Part shown: piece by piece, positions 1 to 6,489 of the stretch
Position numbering within the stretch: the stretch's first letter is position 1
Layout of the letters: the number at the start of each line of letters is the position of its first letter
NCBI GenBank assembly: GCA_039714995.1
Contig: JBDLII010000118.1
Span: forward strand, 1 to 6,544
Length of the DNA: 6,544 nucleotides
Direction: 5' to 3'
DNA from: Sva-25 sp039714995
Lineage (GTDB): Bacteria > Pseudomonadota > Gammaproteobacteria > Chromatiales > Chromatiaceae
Notes under the pieces: model-generated
Told to the model about the DNA's origin: nothing
Seen by the model: only the letters and a program-made list of their open reading frames with translations
The model's database searches: none
Made by a program: the position numbers and the translations under genes

Positions 1-451
1 GGCGACGAAAAAAGTCCACCGCCTGATCACGCGGCATCTCGGAGCGGGTCACGGCCATGTCTGCCTTCACAAGCTCGTACATGCGCTTTTCAATCGCCGC
101 CAGATCCTCGGGAGTGAATGCGTGTTCCGAGGAGAAGTCATAGTAGAAGCCATCCTCGATGACCGGACCGATGGTGACCTGCACCTGCGGAAAGAGCTCC
201 TTGACCGCCATTGCCAGCAGGTGGGCAGTCGAGTGGCGGATCACCTCCAGGCCAGCATCATCCCTGTCGGTAATAATCGCTACATCCGCATCCGCCGTGA
301 TCGCGTGCGACATATCGACCAGTGCGCCATTGACACGCCCGGCCAGCGCTGCCCTGGCAAGACCCGGACCAATCGATGCGGCGACATCATGGACGGAGAC
401 AGGGTGATCATAAGCGCGGACGGAGCTGTCGGGGAGGGTAATTTGCGGCAT
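1..451 (-). CDS. thrS: Threonine--tRNA ligase (ThrRS), N-terminal part, cut by the window edge
   Basis: Cytoplasmic class II aminoacyl-tRNA synthetase that charges tRNA-Thr with threonine and, through its N-terminal half, removes mischarged serine. Translating the minus strand from the ATG at 451 gives 150 open codons to the left edge, starting MPQITLPDSS. Residues 1 to about 61 fit the TGS domain (ITLPDSS, then DVAASIGPGLARAALAG and VNGALVD). The editing domain follows: RHSTAHLLAMAVKELFP at 72-88 puts His73 and His77 at the same numbers as the editing-site histidines of E. coli ThrRS, and IGPVIEDGFYYDF is the next conserved block. The aminoacylation core and anticodon-binding domain lie outside the window. 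The start is supported by a Shine-Dalgarno TGAGGT (458-463), 6 nt before the ATG. A dedicated promoter and an operator-like leader precede it, so it is probably transcribed separately from pckA and autoregulated. Identity is very secure; only completeness is unknown. Confidence 0.96.
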   Translation of the reverse strand, partial: MPQITLPDSSVRAYDHPVSVHDVAASIGPGLARAALAGRVNGALVDMSHAITADADVAIITDRDDAGLEVIRHSTAHLLAMAVKELFPQVQVTIGPVIEDGFYYDFSSEHAFTPEDLAAIEKRMYELVKADMAVTRSEMPRDQAVDFFRR

Positions 452-457
452 GGTAAA

Positions 458-463
458 ACCTCA
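458..463 (-). promoter_or_regulatory. Ribosome binding site of thrS
   Basis: The minus strand reads TGAGGT, then six bases, then ATG. It lies only 3 nt downstream of the anticodon-like hairpin at 467-487, so a protein bound to that hairpin would compete with the ribosome. This is the geometry known for the E. coli thrS operator. Confidence 0.75.
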
Positions 464-466
464 GTG

Positions 467-487
467 GTGACCCATACGAGAGGACAC
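467..487 (-). promoter_or_regulatory. thrS translational operator hairpin that mimics the tRNA-Thr anticodon arm
   Basis: On the minus strand GUGUCCU (481-487) can pair with GGGUCAC (467-473) through six pairs: a U-G loop-closing pair, five Watson-Crick pairs and one U-U mismatch. This leaves a 7-nt loop CUCGUAU (474-480). Read as an anticodon loop, it has C32, U33, the threonine anticodon CGU at 34-36 and A37, as expected for tRNA-Thr(CGU). In E. coli, ThrRS binds a similar hairpin (operator domain 2) just upstream of its own Shine-Dalgarno sequence and blocks ribosome binding. Here the CGU lies 25-27 nt before the ATG, close to the E. coli position. The pairing and loop are seen in the sequence; ThrRS binding is inferred from the family. 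Confidence 0.7.
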
Positions 488-506
488 TTGAAAAATCAGA
501 AATAAC
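488..506 (-). promoter_or_regulatory. U-rich single-stranded linker in the thrS leader
   Basis: The RNA between the two leader hairpins is rich in U and A (it includes GUUAUUUCUG and AUUUUUC) and shows no stable self-pairing. In the E. coli thrS operator the equivalent unpaired linker (domain 3) contacts the ribosome and is occluded when ThrRS is bound. The assignment rests on position and composition only. Confidence 0.4.
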
Positions 507-537
507 AGGCATTCAGGGAGCGCAGAGCGTAATGCCC
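507..537 (-). promoter_or_regulatory. Upstream hairpin of the thrS leader (candidate second operator arm)
   Basis: On the minus strand GGGCAUU (531-537) pairs with AAUGCCU (507-513), giving seven continuous pairs with one G-U, around a 17-nt loop that can form a small inner CGC/GCG stem. It occupies the place of domain 4 of the E. coli thrS operator, the second arm bound by the ThrRS dimer. Read on the plus strand, the same stem is followed directly by CTTTTTT (537-543), so it could instead, or also, act as a weak intrinsic terminator for antisense transcripts heading toward pckA. Confidence 0.45.
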
Positions 538-559
538 TTTTTTCGCCCCGAAACAGCAT

Positions 560-587
560 ATTATAACAGATTATTATAACTTCTCAA
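560..587 (-). promoter_or_regulatory. Promoter of thrS
   Basis: The minus strand has TTGAGA (582-587), a 16-bp spacer and a perfect TATAAT (560-565). The -35 differs from consensus at two positions. Transcription should start near 553, giving a leader of about 100 nt that contains both hairpins. A second TATAAT lies 13 bp upstream (573-578) but has no good -35 box. The promoter begins only 25 bp after the pckA stop codon. Confidence 0.75.
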
Positions 588-612
588 TTTAGGGAGAAAA
601 GCCAGAGGCAGG

Positions 613-2214
613 TCAATCACACCCCGGGCCGGAGTCTCTGACCTCGGCGGAGACCACGTCGGCAAATTTCTCGAAATTTTCCCGAAATGCCTTGCACAGC
701 TTGCGCGCCGTCGCCTCGTAGGCGTCCTGATCGGACCAGGTATTGGCAGGCTGAAGCATCCCGGTGGGAACTCCCGGACAGGATTCGGGCACATGGAGAT
801 GGAAAAATTCGTCCCTGTGCATCGGGATATCATCCAACTCGCCATCCAGCGCCGCATTCAGCATCGCGCGCGTGTGAGGCAGATGGATGCGTTCACCGCT
901 TCCATAGCTGCCGCCGGTCCAGCCGGTGTTGATCAGCCAGCAGTGCACATGATCATGCTGGATATTTTTCCCCAGCAGTTCGGCATAGACAGCCGGATGA
1001 AGCGCCATGAAGGGGGCCCCGAAACAGGCACTGAAGGTTGGCGTGGGTTCGATCACGCCCTTCTCCGTGCCGGCAACCTTGGCCGTATAGCCGGAGATGA
1101 AGTGATACATCGCCTGCTCCTTGGTCAGCTTTGCTATCGGCGGCAGCACGCCGAAGGCATCCGCTGTCAGCATGATGATCTTGGTCGGATGTCCGCCGAA
1201 GCCGGGATAGATGGCGTTGGGGATATAGGTCACCGGATAGGCGGCCCTGGTATTTTCGGTGTAGCGCTGGTCATCCAGATCCAGGTGGCGTGAATCGATA
1301 TCGATATGCACATTTTCCAGGATGGTCCCAAAACGGCGGGTTGTTGCGTAGATCTCCGGCTCTTTCCGCCGTGACAGCCGGATCACCTTGGCGTAGCAGC
1401 CGCCCTCGATATTAAACACCCCGTCATCATCCCAGCCGGTTTCATCATCGCCGATCAGTTTGCGGTTCGGATCCGCCGAGAGGGTCGTCTTACCCGTACC
1501 TGAAAGACCGAAAAAGATGGCCACGTCATCTTTTTTGCCCATGTTGGCGGAGGCATGCATCGACATGACGCCCTTTTGCGGCAATAGATAGTTCATCACC
1601 GTAAAGATGGATTTCTTGATTTCACCGGCATAGCTGGTGCCGCCGATCAACACGATTCTTTTGCCGAAATGGATGGTGATAAACGCTTCCGAATTGGTGC
1701 CGTCCGATTCCGGGTTGGCGTGAAAATGGGGCACATGCAAGACCGTGAAGTGCGGTTCGACCGCCTCGACATCGCGGTCAGAATTGGCCGGGCGCAGGAA
1801 CATGTTTCTGGCAAAAAGGCTGTGCCAGGCCTCCTGGGTAATCACGCGCACCGGCATCTCATGCTTGGGATCGGCGCCGGCCAGGCAGTCCTGGACAAAG
1901 ACCTCCTGTCCCTCCAGAAAGGTACAGGCACGTTGATACAGGGCATCGAAGTTCTCTTCCGCAATAGACTGGTTGACATCGCCCCACCAGATCTTCTCCC
2001 TGCTGGATGGTTCGTCGACGATGAACTTGTCATTGGCGGCCCGACCGGTGTAGACACCTGTTCTGACCACCAAAGCGCCGTGATGAGCAAGGTGCGACTC
2101 ACGCCGGCGCACCGAGGCCTCTATCAATGCCGGGGTCGACAGATTCCAGTAGATAGCATCCAGCTTTTTGAGCCCCATTCTCCTCAAAACCTGTTTCAGG
2201 TTATTCCCGCTCAT
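613..2214 (-). CDS. pckA: Phosphoenolpyruvate carboxykinase (ATP)
   Basis: Cytoplasmic enzyme that converts oxaloacetate and ATP to phosphoenolpyruvate, CO2 and ADP, the committed step of gluconeogenesis from TCA-cycle intermediates. The 533-residue product matches the usual length of the ATP-type family (about 540). Visible signatures are the substrate-binding region RTGVYTGRAANDKFIV (51-66), the YAGEIKKSIFT block with active-site lysines (195-205), His220 in MSMHASANMG for metal binding, the P-loop GLSGTGKTTLS (236-246), the kinase-2 metal site LIGDDE (253-258), NTRAAYPV with a catalytic arginine (321-328) and the nucleotide-binding block GYTAKVAGTE (375-384). All expected catalytic residues appear present. 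The ATG at 2214 is favoured by GAGGT (2224-2228), 9 nt upstream. The internal Met13 has a GAGGAG that lies too close, and starting there would drop sequence typical of the family. It is divergent from the channel gene and codirectional with thrS. No convincing terminator follows it. Confidence 0.97.
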   Translation of the reverse strand: MSGNNLKQVLRRMGLKKLDAIYWNLSTPALIEASVRRRESHLAHHGALVVRTGVYTGRAANDKFIVDEPSSREKIWWGDVNQSIAEENFDALYQRACTFLEGQEVFVQDCLAGADPKHEMPVRVITQEAWHSLFARNMFLRPANSDRDVEAVEPHFTVLHVPHFHANPESDGTNSEAFITIHFGKRIVLIGGTSYAGEIKKSIFTVMNYLLPQKGVMSMHASANMGKKDDVAIFFGLSGTGKTTLSADPNRKLIGDDETGWDDDGVFNIEGGCYAKVIRLSRRKEPEIYATTRRFGTILENVHIDIDSRHLDLDDQRYTENTRAAYPVTYIPNAIYPGFGGHPTKIIMLTADAFGVLPPIAKLTKEQAMYHFISGYTAKVAGTEKGVIEPTPTFSACFGAPFMALHPAVYAELLGKNIQHDHVHCWLINTGWTGGSYGSGERIHLPHTRAMLNAALDGELDDIPMHRDEFFHLHVPESCPGVPTGMLQPANTWSDQDAYEATARKLCKAFRENFEKFADVVSAEVRDSGPGCD

Positions 2215-2232
2215 CGGAGTAACACCTCAGCT

Positions 2233-2253
2233 CATTGTTATACATTATCAATG
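2233..2253. promoter_or_regulatory. Imperfect palindrome upstream of pckA, possible operator
   Basis: CATTGTTATACATTATCAATG has perfect 5-bp ends (CATTG/CAATG) and matches its reverse complement at 7 of 10 positions per arm around a central C. It is AT-rich in an otherwise GC-rich region and lies 19 bp upstream of the pckA start, in the divergent intergenic region. It could be a regulator site for pckA or simply its -10 region (the minus strand contains TATAAC and GATAAT). No clear -35 box was found for either direction. Confidence 0.25.
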
Positions 2254-2404
2254 TTGCCATTCTCCCCAGCGGCAGAACCTGCTGTCAACCCCGGCATTTT
2301 GTTTGCCCTTCCCCCGAACCCCATCCCATAGACTTATTCAGATGTTCCCTATATTCTTCAGCTTACCTACATTGCTGATGTCATCCGCCAAAAAAAGAGA
2401 GCCG

Positions 2405-5400
2405 ATGAAAAGAGTGATCCCCCTGTATCAACTGACTCTTGCACTACTGCTGCTTGCAGCTGCGAACAGCGCAGCCGCAGAAACGGCCGCTCCCCAGCTT
2501 GACGCCGACACACTTGTTTCCGAAGAGCGCCTCAACAAAGCCATCGACAGCGCACAGGAATCGACACAGCTGGATAAGGCGGTCAGGGAGAAGTTGATCG
2601 AACTGTACAAGTCGACCATCGAACTGCGTCAAGAGGTGCAAACCCACAATGCTGCTGCCGCTGAATTCATTCGTGACAGAGAAGAGTCCCCGGGCAAGAT
2701 CGAGGCGATCATGGAGGATTTCCGCAAGCAGGAGAAGAGCGAAGTCTCTGATCGCCAGGCCCAGCAGATCGATGACGAGGCTGCAACACCCGAACTCGAA
2801 CAGCGCCTGGTTGCACTGAAAGCCGCTCTCACGGCAGCGAACAATCGAGTGGCCAGTCTGAACCAGCAACTGGAATCACTGAAACAGCGTCCGGAGGAGA
2901 TCAGCCAGCAGATTGCCACGGCGACTCAACGCCTGCAGGAAGTCGACGACGAGATGAAATACCCTGCGCCAGCGGATCAGCTCCCGCTTCTGAGCGAAGC
3001 ACAGCATTGGGATCTTGCCACCAGGTCCGCCGCTCTGAGCAGTGAAATCGAGATGCTCAACCAGGAGTTGCTCGGTCAGTCGACGATGATCGAGCTGCTG
3101 AAAACACAGCGCATCCAGGCCGAAGAGAGCTATAAGCAACTCAGCACAACATCCGACCTGCTTCAGGAGAAGCTGGCTCAGCGCCGCCAGAGCGAAATCG
3201 AACAGGCGCGGATGAAAGCGCAGCGCGAAAAGGAGGAGGCAGCCGGCAAACACCTGTTGGTCCGGGAGTTGGCTGAAAAAAATACCATCCTGAGCAAAGA
3301 GCTTCAACAGTTGACACGGCAGCTTGAACGCCTGGTTCTCGACAAGGATCAGATCGTTGCAACAACGCTCGAGATCGAAGAGGAGTTTCGCAACACCAGG
3401 GATAAGATCGAACTAGCCGGCCTCAGCCAGGTGTTTGGCCAGGTGCTTCTCGACCAGCGCCGCAACCTCCCCGATACCAAAACATTCCAGAACAGGGCCA
3501 AACTCAGTCAACGACACATGACTAAAGCCGGCTTGCGCCAGATCAACGACATCCAGGAACGTAAATCACTGCACGATGTCACTGGCTATATCGGCGAGTT
3601 GACCTCAACACTCGAGCCCCGGGAAGCGGCTGCCATACACAGCGACATGGTCAAGCTGGCGGAGAGCCGCAGATCGCTGCTTGATAAAGGCATCACGCTG
3701 AACAGCAACTATATCAGGACCCTTGAGGAGGCGGAACGCGCCTACCGGCACTTCCTGGAGACCGTCGAGAACTACCAGCTCTTTTTGGCCAGGCATCTGC
3801 TGTGGGTGCGCAATGCGGGGCTTCCAAGCCTGGAAAATATCCCTCTGTCAATCAAACAGTTCAAGTGGATATTCAATCCCGCACTGTGGCGGGAGTCCCT
3901 CCAGGCCCTGCTCTCCAGCGGCATGGAGTCGCCACTGCTGATCGTAGGTCTACTGATCGTCATACTGCTTCAGGTGAATGCAGGGCGCTTGCGCAGCATC
4001 ATTGAAACGGCCGGCAGGCCTGTGGGGAAACCGCTGGAGGATCACTTCCTCTACACCTTCAAGGCGCTGATTGCATCCCTGCTGTACGCCCTCCCCTGGC
4101 CACTGCTGCTGGCGCTCATCGGCTGGCAGCTTGGCGCCGTGGAAGAGGCTACCATCTTTACAAAAAGCCTCTCGGAAACACTGCTGAAAATAGCGCCTGC
4201 ATTCTATTTTCTGCGCAGCTTTACCATCATCTGCATCCCGAATGGCGTAGCAGCCATCCATTTCAATTGGCCGAAATCAAGCGTTCAGCAGCTGCGCACT
4301 GAATTCAAGCATTTCACGATCATCTTTTTACCCATCCTCTTCATGGCGATTACCTCGTTCAACTACAGCGATATCCCGCTGGAAAAGGGGCTCGGCCGGG
4401 TATCGATCACGTTGACGCTGCTACTGCTCGGCATCTTCTTCTACCGTCTTTTTCGCTCCAGAAGCGCGGTGCTGAAACTGCAGAGCCATTTTCCCGACTT
4501 TCTGTTTGCCAACAAGCAGCTGTTGTGGATGTCCATACTGCTGCTCATCCCTGCTGCGCTGCTGATCCTTACGCTGCTTGGCTACATCTTTACCGCGGGC
4601 ATGCTGATTGAGAACCTGCTGAGCACACTGTGGTACGCACTTGCTCTTGTCGTCGCCCACCAGCTGGCGATACGCTGGCTGGTGCTGTCACACCGCCGGC
4701 TTGCTTTCAAGGCCATGCTGGAGCATCACAAGAAGGAGACAGATGGGGAAGAACCACCGCAACCCGAGGCCGAAGAGAAGTTTGATCTCTCCACACTGAC
4801 CCTGCAGAGCCGCAAACTGCTCGATGTCGCACTCATTATCGCGGCCATTGCCGGCTTGTGGCTGATCTGGTCCGAGGTGCTTCCCGCCTTCACACTGCTC
4901 GACAATGTGACGCTGTGGAATGCAACCAAGACGATCGCCGGCGTCGAGCAGCATGTCGCCATTACGCTGGGCACTGTCTTTACAACCATCATCATCATCA
5001 TCATCACTATCGTGGCGGCAACAAATATCCCCGCCCTGCTGGAGATCGTGCTGCGCCAATCCTTCGGCGTCCCGGCGGGAAATCGCTACGCGATCACCAC
5101 GCTGATCAAGTATCTGATCGCATCGATCGGCGTCATCATCGTCTTCGGCACACTTGGGGGAAGCTGGTCTCAACTGCAGTGGCTGGTGGCAGCCCTGGGT
5201 GTAGGAATCGGTTTCGGCCTGCAGGAGATTATTGCCAATTTCATCTGCGGAATCATTATCCTGTTCGAACGTCCCATTCGGGTCGGCGACTTCGTCACAG
5301 TCGGCGAATCCAGCGGCAAGGTGACCCGCATTCGCATTCGCGCCACGACCATTCTCACCCGCGACCGGCAGGAGCTGCTCGTTCCGAACAAGGAGTTTAT

Positions 5401-5803
5401 CACCGGGCGACTGCTCAACTGGTCGCTTTCTGACCAGACGACCCGTATCATCGTGCCGGTCGGCGTCGCTTACGGCAGTGATGTCAAGACAGCCATGGAA
5501 TTAATGCTGCAGGCTGCCAGGGAAAATGACAATGTTCTGGATGAGCCTGAACCCTTTGTGACCTTCGAAAGCTTTGGCGACAGCTCACTGATACTGAACC
5601 TGCGCTGCTTTCTCGAATCGGTCGATGGTCTTCTCGAGACGATCAGCCAGCTCCATGAGAGGATCAACGAAAAAATCAACGCCGCCAACATCGAGATTGC
5701 CTTTCCACAGCAGGACGTGCACCTGGACTTCAGCCACCCCCTCGATGTGCGTATCATGAATCAAGGCGCGTCAGCTCCCCTCTCCACCCGGGGAGAGGGT
5801 TAG
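2405..5803 (+). CDS. mscK: Large MscS-family mechanosensitive channel, MscK (KefA) type
   Basis: Inner-membrane channel that opens under membrane tension to release solutes after osmotic downshock. The product is 1132 residues, close to E. coli MscK (1120) and MscM (1107). Order: basic signal peptide MKRVIPLYQLTLALLLLAAA, with likely cleavage near Ala25; Gln/Glu/Leu-rich periplasmic coiled coil to about residue 505; about 11 hydrophobic segments, near 510-527, 553-577, 592-611, 637-655, 666-683, 706-732, 737-761, 804-829, 852-882, 895-919 and the pore helix at 924-955; then the cytosolic MscS beta domain. Family motifs are GVGIGFGLQEIIANF (932-946), LFERPIRVGD (953-962) and PNKEFITG (994-1001), then LLNWS. 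The ATG at 2405 is chosen because it gives the signal peptide at the N-terminus. Its Shine-Dalgarno is weak (AAGAGAG, 2395-2401). Earlier in-frame ATGs at 2378, 2342 and 2168 add no recognisable domain, and 2168 lies inside pckA. The C-terminal APLSTRGEG is encoded by a repeat. MscK and MscM cannot be told apart here. Confidence 0.92.
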   Translation: MKRVIPLYQLTLALLLLAAANSAAAETAAPQLDADTLVSEERLNKAIDSAQESTQLDKAVREKLIELYKSTIELRQEVQTHNAAAAEFIRDREESPGKIEAIMEDFRKQEKSEVSDRQAQQIDDEAATPELEQRLVALKAALTAANNRVASLNQQLESLKQRPEEISQQIATATQRLQEVDDEMKYPAPADQLPLLSEAQHWDLATRSAALSSEIEMLNQELLGQSTMIELLKTQRIQAEESYKQLSTTSDLLQEKLAQRRQSEIEQARMKAQREKEEAAGKHLLVRELAEKNTILSKELQQLTRQLERLVLDKDQIVATTLEIEEEFRNTRDKIELAGLSQVFGQVLLDQRRNLPDTKTFQNRAKLSQRHMTKAGLRQINDIQERKSLHDVTGYIGELTSTLEPREAAAIHSDMVKLAESRRSLLDKGITLNSNYIRTLEEAERAYRHFLETVENYQLFLARHLLWVRNAGLPSLENIPLSIKQFKWIFNPALWRESLQALLSSGMESPLLIVGLLIVILLQVNAGRLRSIIETAGRPVGKPLEDHFLYTFKALIASLLYALPWPLLLALIGWQLGAVEEATIFTKSLSETLLKIAPAFYFLRSFTIICIPNGVAAIHFNWPKSSVQQLRTEFKHFTIIFLPILFMAITSFNYSDIPLEKGLGRVSITLTLLLLGIFFYRLFRSRSAVLKLQSHFPDFLFANKQLLWMSILLLIPAALLILTLLGYIFTAGMLIENLLSTLWYALALVVAHQLAIRWLVLSHRRLAFKAMLEHHKKETDGEEPPQPEAEEKFDLSTLTLQSRKLLDVALIIAAIAGLWLIWSEVLPAFTLLDNVTLWNATKTIAGVEQHVAITLGTVFTTIIIIIITIVAATNIPALLEIVLRQSFGVPAGNRYAITTLIKYLIASIGVIIVFGTLGGSWSQLQWLVAALGVGIGFGLQEIIANFICGIIILFERPIRVGDFVTVGESSGKVTRIRIRATTILTRDRQELLVPNKEFITGRLLNWSLSDQTTRIIVPVGVAYGSDVKTAMELMLQAARENDNVLDEPEPFVTFESFGDSSLILNLRCFLESVDGLLETISQLHERINEKINAANIEIAFPQQDVHLDFSHPLDVRIMNQGASAPLSTRGEG
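4988..5005 (+). repeat. (ATC)6 trinucleotide repeat inside the channel gene
   Basis: Six perfect ATC units encode Ile862-Ile867 within a hydrophobic membrane segment (about 852-882). The reading frame is intact. In the +1 frame the same DNA would read as histidines, which has no significance. Slippage in whole units would change the segment by one isoleucine without breaking the frame. Confidence 0.85.
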
Positions 5804-5812
5804 GGGGAAGGG
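5776..5812. repeat. REP-like GGAGAGGG palindromic repeat at the 3' end of the channel gene
   Basis: CCCTCTCC (5778-5785) and GGAGAGGG (5792-5799) form a perfect 8-bp inverted repeat with a 6-nt loop ACCCGG. It is followed by TTAGGGGGAAGGG. This matches the general form of short dispersed hairpin repeats seen between genes in many gammaproteobacteria: CCCTCTCC, short loop, GGAGAGGG, then TTAGGG plus a purine-rich tail. It spans the last codons and TAG stop of the channel gene and sits where two convergent genes meet (28 bp between the stops). It has no T-tract, so it is not a classical intrinsic terminator, although a GC hairpin here could protect mRNA 3' ends or slow polymerase. Copy number elsewhere cannot be seen from one window. 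Confidence 0.6.
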
Positions 5813-5831
5813 ACGCAAGGGACGATGAAAT

Positions 5832-6440
5832 TCAATCGGAAGTAACGGCTTTCTGAATCAGCGGAATCAGTGGTTCGGGAAGCCTGACCTCCCCCGACAG
5901 TGCAAACTGGTGCGCCTGCTCTGACATCTTTCTCCAGGTCTTGCGGATGATGTCGATCCACTTCGCCTCATCGTATTCCGGATGTTTGTCGGCGAATGCC
6001 TGCATGTAGTGTTCGATGAAAACCAGTCCGGCGATATCCTCCACCAGCTGGGTGTCACTGTTGCTTTTCAGCGCGCGCTTGCCCACGGCCTGCTTGACCC
6101 GTTCGATCACATCCGCATCCATCCCCGCCTGCTGCAGCAGCTCTGCGGCGCTCCCGGCATGAAACTTGTAAAGCCCGGTGCGCCATTGATGGTAGCCTTT
6201 ACGATCCATCGGATAGTCACCGCGCGGCGATTTCCAGCGCTGGATATGTTGTGCGCGAACCGCCAGGCGGGAAGCCTCGTCGGCGTCCGGCATATAGCGT
6301 TGCAGCATGTCTGACATACGCTCGGAATAGAGCAGTTCCTTCGGCCAGCTCTCGCCGTCAACGACCTCCTCATTGGGATCTTCACGATTGGCGGCATCAA
6401 TCAGTGCTATGGCTTTGTCGTATGCTTGCTGCTGGGACAT
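5832..6440 (-). CDS. DUF4202 domain-containing protein, function unknown
   Basis: A 202-residue soluble, mostly helical protein with no signal peptide or membrane segment. It matches the pattern I associate with the DUF4202 family: PKELLYSERM (33-42), RAQHIQRWKSPR (62-73), YPMDRKGYHQWR (76-87), KFHA (92-95), EDIAGLVFIEHY (134-145) and KTWRKMS (167-173). His65, His84, His94 and His144 with Glu134/Asp135 are spaced along the helices and might bind a metal, but that is inference. The ATG at 6440 is preferred because GGAGAG lies 8 nt upstream. A GTG at 6458 would add six residues, has no Shine-Dalgarno and would sit at the predicted transcription start. It is a single gene convergent with the channel gene, with its own promoter. 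Family assignment is from memory of conserved motifs; no activity can be given. Confidence 0.85.
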   Translation of the reverse strand: MSQQQAYDKAIALIDAANREDPNEEVVDGESWPKELLYSERMSDMLQRYMPDADEASRLAVRAQHIQRWKSPRGDYPMDRKGYHQWRTGLYKFHAGSAAELLQQAGMDADVIERVKQAVGKRALKSNSDTQLVEDIAGLVFIEHYMQAFADKHPEYDEAKWIDIIRKTWRKMSEQAHQFALSGEVRLPEPLIPLIQKAVTSD

Positions 6441-6467
6441 AGGGGGCTCTCCGGTCACGAAAAAGAC

Positions 6468-6489
6468 ATTGTAACTTTCTCACTACAAT
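6468..6489. promoter_or_regulatory. Inverted repeat ATTGTA-N10-TACAAT over the DUF4202 promoter
   Basis: ATTGTA (6468-6473) and TACAAT (6484-6489) are perfect inverted copies separated by 10 bp, so their centres are 16 bp apart. The left arm is the -10 box of the DUF4202 promoter and the right arm lies in its spacer. Each arm is followed outward by a GAC/GTC element, at unequal distance. It could be a repressor site, or two divergent -10 boxes if a rightward gene starts beyond the window. AT-rich promoter DNA can show such symmetry by chance. Confidence 0.3.

Noticed and set aside
122..505. Plus-strand open frame opposite thrS
   Set aside because: It is antisense to a well-supported ThrRS coding region and its control region, and its product resembles no known protein.
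601..644. Intrinsic terminator for pckA made from AGGTCA/TGACCT, or from GCC-TCT-GGC followed by TTTTCT
   Set aside because: The first stem has a long, poorly paired interior and no adjacent T tract; the second stem has only three base pairs.
2168..2404. Upstream in-frame extension of the channel gene to an ATG at 2168 (79 extra codons), or to ATGs at 2342 or 2378
   Set aside because: The extension overlaps the 5' end of pckA, has no ribosome site and would bury the signal peptide. Starting at 2405 gives a textbook signal peptide and the usual family length.
4688..5173. Long minus-strand open frame opposite the channel gene, with Asp-rich or Met-rich runs
   Set aside because: The runs are reverse readings of the ATC repeat. 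The plus-strand frame is clearly the coding one.
6441..6458. GTG start at 6458 for the DUF4202 gene (six extra residues)
   Set aside because: It has no Shine-Dalgarno and lies almost at the predicted transcription start, whereas the ATG at 6440 has GGAGAG at good spacing.
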